A stretch of 36,753 nt of DNA from Spirochaetia bacterium. GTDB lineage: Bacteria > Spirochaetota > Spirochaetia > Treponematales > Breznakiellaceae. Under the pieces are notes generated by a model, which saw only the letters and a program-made list of their open reading frames with translations, searched no databases and had not been told where the DNA came from. Shown piece by piece: positions 30,857 through 36,753 of this stretch. The stretch spans positions 1-36,753 of the forward strand of contig BNUY01000008.1 of NCBI GenBank assembly GCA_025997715.1, read 5' to 3'. Position 1 is the stretch's first letter, and the number at the start of each line of letters is the position of its first letter. The position numbers were made by a program, and so were the translations under genes.

Positions 30857-32425
30857 ATGGAAGGAGAACAGGCGGCAGGGAAAGAGATTCGGGATGATGG
30901 GTGGACTAACATTCTAAGCGGACTGGGTAGCGCCGCAGCCAAGGCGAAATATACCAAGGCTACAGCAGACGGGATTCTATCAGATGATGAGTGTGAGAAT
31001 ATCTACGCCGATGATGGCCTGGGTTCTCGTATTGTTGACCTGATTCCTGATGATATGTTCCGCAAAGGCTGGGCCTACGAGTTCGATGATGTGGAAAGTG
31101 ATGATGAGCAGAAAGAGCTTGCCCAGTTCTACATCGACGCCATGGATGACATGAATGCAAAAACCCAGCTGAACTTTGGGGAGAAGTGGGGCCGACTGTA
31201 CGGTGGTGCTATCGGAATAATCGGGGCCTTGGACGGCAAGGGGTTTGACCGGCCTATCGTTCCAAAGTCTATAAAGGAATGGGACGAGATACGGATCATC
31301 GACCGTAGCGACCTTGAATTCTCAAAAATACTTTTTCAGATGGACCCCAAGAAGAAGCGATACCTGAAGCCGGAATCGTACTCCATCAAGATTGAAACAG
31401 GTGACGGCGCATACCAGGAGCAGATTGTCCATTGGTCCCGCATATTAGAGTTTCATGGCAAGCAAGTTCCCCAGGGCAGCAACCGCAGGTTTGATAGGGA
31501 ACGCAGGTACTGGGGCCTGAGCGTTCTGCAGCCCGCCTATGAAATGCTGGCTTCTGTAGGAAGCTCATTTGGCGCCGTGAATCAGCTTATCCAAGAGGCT
31601 TCTGTAGGAAAGTACAAGCTCAAAGATTTGGTGGATATTCTTTCTGCCCCGGATGGCGAGAAACTGGTCCAGAAGCGCATTCAGATCATGGATATGATGA
31701 GGTCGGTATTCCACAGCATATTTCTGGACGCTGATGAGGATTTTGTCCGGGAGAACATTTCATTCACCGGCCTGTCTGACATCATCTACCAGTTATTTAC
31801 CATGCTATCTGCCCAGGTAGGGATTCCTATTACCCGGCTGTTCGGCGTCTCCCCCGCAGGGCTGAACAGCACCGGGGAGAGTGACCAACTCAATTACTAC
31901 GACATGGTAGCCGCCATGCAGGAAACCACTCTTGCGCCGAAGCTGCGTTACCTGGTGCACATGATTTCAGAGAAAGAAGGGAAGCCTGAGCCGAATATCA
32001 AGTTCAATCCCCTGAAGCAGATGACGGACAAGGAAAAGAGCGACCTCAAAAAGCAGGACGAGGACGCCGAACTGGTAAAGGCTCAGAGGTATCAGGCGTA
32101 TGTGGACATGGGCGTGATGGAAGCGTACCAGGTAGAGCATATCGAGTTCGGCGATGCCCTGGAAAAAATACCCGTACCGAAAGACTTGGAGTTGCCGCCT
32201 GTGCAGCCCGTCCCCCCGGGAGGTATACCACCGGTACCTCCGAATCCTGACGGGACCCCCGGCACACCCCCCGTAGTTCCCCCTGAAAAGAAAACCCTGG
32301 AGCAGCTTGCGAAGGATAAGGAGCGTATTGCTACACTGGAACTGATAGGTACAGATCGCACTCCAGAAGAAGAAGAGGAATACCAGGATTTACTGGCACA
32401 GGAGAAGGTGAATGGCAAGCAATAA
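30857..32425 (+). CDS. DUF1073-type phage portal protein (522 aa)
   Basis: Forms the dodecameric DNA gate of the head. Family marks are SRIVDLIPDDMFRKGW near the N-terminus, RLYGGAIGIIG, HWSRILEFHGKQVP, and GIPITRLFGVSPAGLNSTGE with DQLNYYDMV. A long proline-rich segment (about residues 445-480) and an acidic tail close the protein. ATG 30857 follows AGGAGG. The stop overlaps the MuF gene by 14 bases. Confidence 0.85.
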   Translation: MEGEQAAGKEIRDDGWTNILSGLGSAAAKAKYTKATADGILSDDECENIYADDGLGSRIVDLIPDDMFRKGWAYEFDDVESDDEQKELAQFYIDAMDDMNAKTQLNFGEKWGRLYGGAIGIIGALDGKGFDRPIVPKSIKEWDEIRIIDRSDLEFSKILFQMDPKKKRYLKPESYSIKIETGDGAYQEQIVHWSRILEFHGKQVPQGSNRRFDRERRYWGLSVLQPAYEMLASVGSSFGAVNQLIQEASVGKYKLKDLVDILSAPDGEKLVQKRIQIMDMMRSVFHSIFLDADEDFVRENISFTGLSDIIYQLFTMLSAQVGIPITRLFGVSPAGLNSTGESDQLNYYDMVAAMQETTLAPKLRYLVHMISEKEGKPEPNIKFNPLKQMTDKEKSDLKKQDEDAELVKAQRYQAYVDMGVMEAYQVEHIEFGDALEKIPVPKDLELPPVQPVPPGGIPPVPPNPDGTPGTPPVVPPEKKTLEQLAKDKERIATLELIGTDRTPEEEEEYQDLLAQEKVNGKQ

Positions 32426-34067
32426 TTCAGTCGAGACAATTAAGCTCATGCTCTACTGGCAACGCAAGGCTCTGAAGCCTAGCCAGCGTAAGTCTCCCCG
32501 CATTGTGTCTATGAGCTACCCTCTTGCTGTAGAAAAGAAATACGCTCTGATGCTGCGTACCTGGATGAAGCCCCTGATGGATTTCACGACAGACTTTATC
32601 CGGCAGAACGGGGAGGACTTGATTCGGGGAGACGCGGCCATGGAGCTGGTTATCCGTTGCGATGCGCTCCCGGGAGATTTGTTCACCAGGCTTGTTGATT
32701 CTTTAAATGGCTGGATGGACACTTATGTTACAGAAGAAGCAAGACAAACGCCTGGGTTTGGTCCTACTATTTGGATGGGGTTGGGGCAGGCCGCCGATGA
32801 TTTGAACGAGGCGAATTATACGCAGTGGAAGAAGTCCTCAAAGAGCGCCATGGGGGTAGAGTTCCCCAAGGATGAGGAATGGTGGCCCAAGACAAAGCAG
32901 GACTGGCAGAAGCAGAATTATACCCTATTTGAAAAGATGGGTAAGGAATACGTCACCCAGATAAACAACGTCACCGAGCAGGCCGTCGTAAACGGTTGGT
33001 CAGTCCGGCAACTGGTAGAGGAAATCAGCAAAATCGACACCACCATGAAGAAAAGCCGGGTAAACCTGATCGCCCGGGACCAGATAGGCAAGCTCAATAG
33101 TATGGCTACCCAGGACCGGATGCAACACGCAGGTCTGAATATGTATATCTGGGAGACGGCCCATGATGAACGGGTCCGTGGCAACCCCGGGGGGAAATAT
33201 CCCAATGCGCGGCCATCCCATCATCTCATGGATGGCCTTCTCTGCCGGTGGGACGATCCAACCGTATATTCTGAGGACGGCGGCAAGACCTGGATTCCCC
33301 GGGATGCAGATGCCCCTCTGGCACATCCCGGCATGGAAATACAATGCCGGTGTATCGCCACCGCCTACTGGGAAGAGCTGATGGGTGAAGTGGACCTGAA
33401 GATTGCGAAGGAAGAGGGTAAAATTTCCGGCATTTCTGGGGAAGATGAATTAAGCGGCCAAAAGAAACCCGCTTCTGAACCTATTCCTGAAAAACCCGCT
33501 GCCCGAAGTACCAAAACGGGTATCAAAAAAGATATTATACCAGCAGGGATTCTTCTTGTACTTAATGAAATACTTACCGCGGGACAGAAAAACGGCAAAG
33601 AAAACATGAAGGTAATGACATCGGATGGGACTGTTTTGGCTTTTCAATCCGGAGAAGGCGCCGATGGTAATCATCGTATCCAATTAACCGATAAAAATAT
33701 GTCGGTACTGAAAAGTTTGCCAGATAATACGGTATCAATTTCCCATAATCATTCTACGGGGGAAGGTTTTTCAGGGGAAGATTTGGCTTTATTATGTGAT
33801 TTTCACTCATTGAAAGAGATCCGAGTAATTGGACATAATGGTATGACCTATGCTATGATTGTAGGAGAAGGGCAACGCCCGGAGGCAAAAACTGTTAAAG
33901 CATTACATGCCAAATTACTTGGAGAAAAGGTTTTTGAAAACATGGGTAAAATCGAAAGAGGGGACATTACCCTTGAAGAGGCTCTTATTTTGGCGGTAAG
34001 AGAGGTCAATATGGCGATTGCTGAAAAATACGGATGGACATACAAGGAGGGCAAATTAGATGGCTGA
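32412..34067 (+). CDS. MuF/SPP1-gp7-type head protein fused to a JAB/RadC-like C-terminal domain (551 aa)
   Basis: Residues 1-325 are the minor head (MuF) domain, ending in the typical HDERVRG...H...DG...HPGMEIQCRC segment (251-314). After a linker (330-375), residues about 376-490 form a separate domain with SHNHSTGEGFSGEDL: H445, H447, S454 and D457 give the HxH...SxxD metal pattern of JAB/JAMM or RadC-like proteins, then IRVIGHNGMTYAM. DNA from about 33470 to 34250 looks clearly AT-richer than either side, suggesting domain exchange. The next gene overlaps by eight bases. MuF proteins with exchangeable C-terminal effector domains and downstream immunity genes are a known polymorphic-toxin type. 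Confidence 0.8.
   Translation: MASNNSVETIKLMLYWQRKALKPSQRKSPRIVSMSYPLAVEKKYALMLRTWMKPLMDFTTDFIRQNGEDLIRGDAAMELVIRCDALPGDLFTRLVDSLNGWMDTYVTEEARQTPGFGPTIWMGLGQAADDLNEANYTQWKKSSKSAMGVEFPKDEEWWPKTKQDWQKQNYTLFEKMGKEYVTQINNVTEQAVVNGWSVRQLVEEISKIDTTMKKSRVNLIARDQIGKLNSMATQDRMQHAGLNMYIWETAHDERVRGNPGGKYPNARPSHHLMDGLLCRWDDPTVYSEDGGKTWIPRDADAPLAHPGMEIQCRCIATAYWEELMGEVDLKIAKEEGKISGISGEDELSGQKKPASEPIPEKPAARSTKTGIKKDIIPAGILLVLNEILTAGQKNGKENMKVMTSDGTVLAFQSGEGADGNHRIQLTDKNMSVLKSLPDNTVSISHNHSTGEGFSGEDLALLCDFHSLKEIRVIGHNGMTYAMIVGEGQRPEAKTVKALHAKLLGEKVFENMGKIERGDITLEEALILAVREVNMAIAEKYGWTYKEGKLDG
32987..33113. repeat. Internal source of the right-end inverted copy
   Basis: These 127 bases, within the MuF domain coding sequence, occur again in exact reverse complement at 36627-36753. 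Here they are in frame with coding sequence on both sides, so this is the original copy. Confidence 0.9.
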
Positions 34068-34251
34068 AAGAACGGATATAGGGTTAATTTATGATAAACT
34101 TCCCTTTGACTTTACAAAAGGAGTCGATGAAAATACGGCAATGCTCCGGGCGCATTTGATTAGAAATGGATTTACCGAAAAAGAAGCTGATACACTACTG
34201 GCAGGATGGCGTAAAAAATACGGCCTGGATGAACTTCCGGGGAAGAAATAA
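34060..34251 (+). CDS. Small protein after the MuF fusion, candidate immunity partner (63 aa)
   Basis: Not recognised. ATG 34060 has AAGGAGGG upstream and overlaps the MuF gene. It shares that gene's AT-rich 3' composition, so the two probably arrived together. It is a soluble helical protein (AMLRAHLIRNGFTEKEADTL). In MuF polymorphic-toxin loci the gene just downstream often encodes the immunity protein; that role here is inference from position and composition. Confidence 0.5.
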   Translation: MAERTDIGLIYDKLPFDFTKGVDENTAMLRAHLIRNGFTEKEADTLLAGWRKKYGLDELPGKK

Positions 34252-34272
34252 GTTATAGGATTGGGAGGGAAC

Positions 34273-34461
34273 ATGGATTTGACAGACAAGGTACTGGATA
34301 GGGCCCGGGAGAAGGCCAAGGAATCAGGCCACGGCAGCGTGGAGATTATCTTTGACGAGGGCAAGCCATTCGTGGACGTTGTGCTCCATGACCGTGAGCG
34401 GGTAGACGTTCCAGTGCCGAGTAAAGGAAAAATCGGCGGTTTAGGGGGAAAAGTTTACTAA
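34273..34461 (+). CDS. Small hypothetical protein (62 aa)
   Basis: Not recognised. ATG 34273 follows GGGAGGG. It has an N-terminal helix (LTDKVLDRAREKAKES) and a beta-hairpin-like middle. Its composition is back to the phage average, unlike the preceding gene. It is the last gene before the promoter-terminator element. Confidence 0.6.
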   Translation: MDLTDKVLDRAREKAKESGHGSVEIIFDEGKPFVDVVLHDRERVDVPVPSKGKIGGLGGKVY

Positions 34462-34466
34462 AGCCC

Positions 34467-34495
34467 TTGACAGATTTTGAATGACAGGTTTATAG
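34467..34495 (+). promoter_or_regulatory. Sigma70-type promoter before the capsid operon
   Basis: TTGACA (34467-34472), a 17-base spacer and TTATAG (34490-34495). It differs from cassettes A-C: no upstream AAACGTTT dyad and no 5' stem-loop of that type. Transcription would start near 34502. Confidence 0.65.
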
Positions 34496-34501
34496 TCAAA
34501 A

Positions 34502-34557
34502 TATCAGAGCAAATGGAAGAACCAAGGCTCCGCCACCAGGCGGGGCCTTTTTATTTT
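34502..34557 (+). ncRNA. Possible short terminated leader transcript
   Basis: If the promoter at 34467-34495 and the terminator at 34524-34557 are both active, the product is a leader RNA of about 55 nucleotides. It could be a small RNA in its own right or an antitermination-controlled leader for the capsid operon. There is no similarity to a known riboswitch that I recognise. Confidence 0.35.
34524..34557 (+). terminator. Strong intrinsic terminator directly after the promoter
   Basis: AAGGCTCCGCC (34524-34534) pairs with GGCGGGGCCTT (34539-34549) around loop ACCA (11 pairs, one G-T wobble), followed by TTTATTTTT. It lies only about 22 bases after the predicted start of the promoter at 34467 and ends just before the ribosome binding site (AGGGG) of the DUF2213 gene. 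Confidence 0.85.
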
Positions 34558-34569
34558 TAGGGGTTGACG

Positions 34570-35803
34570 ATGCAGGTTAAGCGATTCGATGAAATGGATC
34601 TCTCCAAATGGATGACGACCCCTTTCAAGAAAACCGATGACGGGTTCCTGACTGGCCGGGCCATAGTGACATCCTGCGGGGTATTCACCTACCGGCGCCT
34701 GGACGGCACCCTTCAGTCTGAGCTGCGGCTTCCAGAGGATGTCTTTAACGAGGAATCCCTGAAGTCCATGATGAACAAGCCCCTGACCAATGGCCACCCG
34801 AATGGCCTGGTTACGCCTGAGACGGCGCATGAGCTTCAGGTGGGCAGCCTGGGCAGCAATCCCAGCTCATGGGTGGACACCTACGCCATGACCAATCCGC
34901 GGGATTCCGGCAGGGGCAGTTCCGGGAGCGATGGGATTCACGTTGCCAATGATCTGATGATCACGGATGGGGAGACCATCCTGGAAGTGGAGAATGGGAA
35001 GCGGTCCCTTTCGATGGGTTATACCTGCGACATCGAAGAATCTGCCGGCGTCTGGGCCGGCGTTGAATACAACGCAATCCAGAGAAATATCCGGTACAAC
35101 CATTGCGCCATCGTGCCAACGGCCCGCGCCGGAGATGCAGCCATGATTCATCTGGACAGCGCAGATGCTGTCCTTGTGGATAATAAATCAGAGCCTATTG
35201 GAGGATCGAAGATGAAGAAGATCAATTTGGACGGGGTAGAGTACGAAGGCGAGGAAAAACTTGTCGAATCGTATGTGCTCCAGACCAAGCGGGCGGATGC
35301 CGCAGAAGCCGAACTTGCGAAAGTACGCTCGGATTCTGATGCTTCCCAGAAGGCTGCGGTTTCCGCTATGGAAGCCGACAGAGATAACCATAAGGACCGA
35401 GCCGATGCTGCCGAAGCCAAGCTCAAAGAGCTTGAAGCGAAGCACCTGGATTCCAAGCAACTGGACGCCCTGGTGCTGGCCCGTACTGAGCTGCTTTCCA
35501 ATGCTGCGAAGGCGGGCGTAGAAGTCAAGGCTGATATGGCCGAGGTCGATGTGAAGAAGGCCATTGTGACTGCCCTTTATCCCAAGGCAAACTTTGACGG
35601 CCGGGATGAGATTTACATCCAGGCCCGGTACGATGCGGCCATTGAAAAGCTGGACGAAGAGGATCTTGCCGGCGACCGGCAAGTCCTGGGTGGTGGTTCC
35701 CCCCCTTGTTGGCGGGGATCGCATGGACAGCGCCGCTGCGCGGGACAAGATGATCGCGGATCTCAAAGCCCGGAGCAGGGGCACCGGGAAGGAGGGCAAG
35801 TAA
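34570..35803 (+). CDS. DUF2213 prohead protease with C-terminal scaffold region, frameshifted in a C-run
   Basis: Cleaves head proteins during maturation. The N-terminal 210 residues show the DUF2213 features GFLTGRAIVTSCGVFTYR, KPLTNGHP, SLSMGYTCDIE and YNHCAIVPTARAG. From about residue 215 a long alanine/glutamate-rich coiled coil (DAAEAELAKV...KLKELEAKHL) looks like scaffold. The frame breaks at the seven-C run 35699-35705; removing one C gives GGSPLVGGDRMDSAAARDKM and a stop at 35803. ATG 34570 follows AGGGG. An internal in-frame ATG at 35212 has its own GGAGG. Confidence 0.8.
35212..35803 (+). CDS. Candidate nested scaffold protein from an internal start
   Basis: In frame within the DUF2213 gene, ATG 35212 is seven bases after GGAGG (35200-35204). 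It falls exactly where the protease domain ends and the coiled-coil region begins (MKKINLDGVEYEGEEKL). Separate translation of the scaffold from inside a protease gene is well known (for example lambda C/Nu3). The product would be about 197 aa after repair of the C-run frameshift. Confidence 0.5.
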
Positions 35804-36547
35804 TTGGATCTTTACGGAAATCAGAAAAAGGCCATTCTGGGCAGTGTGCTCGGTCTCCATCAGGACATCGAGACCCGCCTTGCCGGTCAGAAGATTTATC
35901 CCGGCGATCCGCTGTTCGCAGCGGTGGGCGATGCGGAGGGGGCATTCCTTCCTGCGCTGACGGCGGCCAAGGCTACCGTTTCTGCCCTGGTAGTTGCCAA
36001 CATCGTGTCTATCACGATCAACGGCATTGCCGTTGATCCTGTGACCTACGATACGAATGCGGAGACCACCTTGAATGCGGTGGTGAACGCAATCAATGCC
36101 AACGATGAAGTCCGGGAATTGGAGATTGAAGCCTACCGCGTAGCAGGGGAATCGTTGACCTTCTATCTGTCCAGCGCGACCAAGGCCATCACCGCCTCCG
36201 GCACAATCACTGCGGGCGCTTCCCAGGGCACCATCAGCTTCGCGGCCTATACGGACAAGAAGTTCATCGGCGTTGCCCGGCACAGCGATTCCCTTTCCTA
36301 TAGGGAAGGCGCCGGGTTCTACCCCAAGGGAGAGGAAGTCAACGTGGTCATTCATGGGACCATCGCGGTAAATGTGGCTCCCGGGGGGGACCCCGCGACC
36401 TACAAGCCCGCCTATGTAATCACGTCAGGAGACGACATCGGTAAGTTTACCGCAGACGCCTCCGGCAACTATGACACCGGTGCAATTTTCCGCAGCGGTG
36501 AAGTCGAACCTGGCCTCGCCTTCCTTGAAGTGCGTGGTGTGAAGTAA
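35804..36547 (+). CDS. Head decoration/structural cement protein with an inserted domain (247 aa)
   Basis: Stabilises the capsid surface. The start NQKKAILGSVLGLHQDIETRL and GQKIYPGDPLFAAVGD, with the later FIGVARHSDSL, VNVVIHGTIAVNV and GLAFLEVRGVK, follow the phage cement (Gp24/DUF2190-like) pattern. Between them, about residues 62-145 read as an extra beta-rich unit (SITINGIAVDPVTYDTN... VVNAINAND), resembling small domains inserted in other phage structural proteins. TTG 35804 is seven bases after AAGGAGGG. Position between protease and capsid supports the call. Confidence 0.7.
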   Translation: MDLYGNQKKAILGSVLGLHQDIETRLAGQKIYPGDPLFAAVGDAEGAFLPALTAAKATVSALVVANIVSITINGIAVDPVTYDTNAETTLNAVVNAINANDEVRELEIEAYRVAGESLTFYLSSATKAITASGTITAGASQGTISFAAYTDKKFIGVARHSDSLSYREGAGFYPKGEEVNVVIHGTIAVNVAPGGDPATYKPAYVITSGDDIGKFTADASGNYDTGAIFRSGEVEPGLAFLEVRGVK

Positions 36548-36560
36548 GGAGGACATTGAA

Positions 36561-36626
36561 ATGATCGTACAAGCGAATCACCCGTACCGGCTTGACCGGG
36601 GCGAAAGCGTGATGTTTGCCCGGGAT
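36561..36626 (+). CDS. Major capsid protein, first 22 codons only (cut by chimeric end)
   Basis: ATG 36561 has AAGGAGG upstream. The 22 genuine codons include RLDRGESVMFARD, similar to the N-terminus of DUF2184-type capsid proteins. From 36627 the sequence is a reverse-complement copy of the MuF gene, so the chance frame that continues to 36740 is artefactual. The capsid identity rests on order and a short segment. Confidence 0.5.
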
Positions 36627-36753
36627 CTGGGTAGCCATACTATTGAGCTTGCCTATCTGGTCCCGGGCGATCAGGTTTACCCGGCTTTTCTTCATGGTGG
36701 TGTCGATTTTGCTGATTTCCTCTACCAGTTGCCGGACTGACCAACCGTTTACG
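36627..36753. repeat. Right-end inverted copy of MuF gene sequence (likely chimeric end)
   Basis: An exact 127-base reverse complement of 32987-33113 that interrupts the capsid gene. It runs to the last base of the window. Together with the left-end foldback this indicates strand-switch chimeras at both contig ends rather than true phage termini. Confidence 0.92.

Noticed and set aside
36447..36695. Reverse-strand frame at the right end that begins with MuF-like residues
   Set aside because: Its first 23 residues come from the inverted chimeric copy of the MuF gene and the rest is antisense to the cement gene, so it is artefactual.
1..36753. tRNA genes, CRISPR arrays and integrase
   Set aside because: No cloverleaf with a T-loop GTTCGAATC-like core, no regularly spaced long direct repeats with unique spacers, and no tyrosine or serine recombinase motifs were seen by eye. 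A tRNA scanning program could still find a divergent tRNA.

Overview
This window is a fragment of a tailed double-stranded DNA bacteriophage or prophage (Caudoviricetes). Nearly every gene lies on the plus strand. The genes are short, tightly packed and often joined by ATGA or TGATG overlaps, with strong AGGAGG-type ribosome binding sites and sigma70-type promoters. Terminase, DUF1073-type portal, MuF head-morphogenesis, DUF2213 protease, cement protein and the first codons of a capsid gene give the classic head-module order. The host cannot be named from the sequence. Base composition looks near 50% GC, with AT-rich promoter islands. No integrase, tRNA or CRISPR array was seen, so lifestyle is unresolved.

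Layout. 1-2220: a broken first gene, the first regulatory cassette, small unknown genes and an HNH/zinc-finger mobile gene. 2217-8521: recombination and replication (DUF1351, a Sak4-like ATPase, a nucleotidyltransferase-like protein, a DUF5131 radical-SAM-type protein, a second HNH gene, a replication initiator with iteron-like repeats inside its gene, and a DnaC-like helicase loader). 8521-14685: a MazG-like protein, many cysteine-rich small proteins, a C5 cytosine methyltransferase, a lytic transglycosylase, a predicted PD-(D/E)XK protein and a Dam-type methyltransferase. 14700-19167: second regulatory cassette, an operon of small unknown genes and a terminator. 19169-23498: third cassette, a possible sliding-clamp-like protein and more small genes. 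23508-28915: a self-regulated-looking HTH gene, a third methyltransferase, a phosphatidylserine decarboxylase homologue, and a ParB-ParB-PAPS reductase-ParB cluster that includes an IbrA/IbrB-like pair. 28963-36626: packaging and head genes.

Main points of interest: (i) one regulatory cassette (operator-like palindrome, sigma70 promoter, 5'-end stem-loop with a compensatory base change) occurs three times; (ii) the replication gene carries DNA-level iterons, a candidate origin; (iii) the MuF protein carries an AT-rich C-terminal JAB/RadC-like domain followed by a small gene, resembling a MuF polymorphic-toxin module; (iv) a phage-borne phosphatidylserine decarboxylase-like proenzyme has altered active-site residues; (v) a promoter runs straight into a strong terminator before the capsid operon.

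Data quality. Both ends carry perfect inverted copies of internal sequence (1-49 of 118-166; 36627-36753 of 32987-33113), as expected of amplification or assembly chimeras. At least four genes are broken by single-base changes in homopolymers (near 10306, 14632, 20911 and 35699). The true sequence probably begins after about base 49 and ends at about base 36626.
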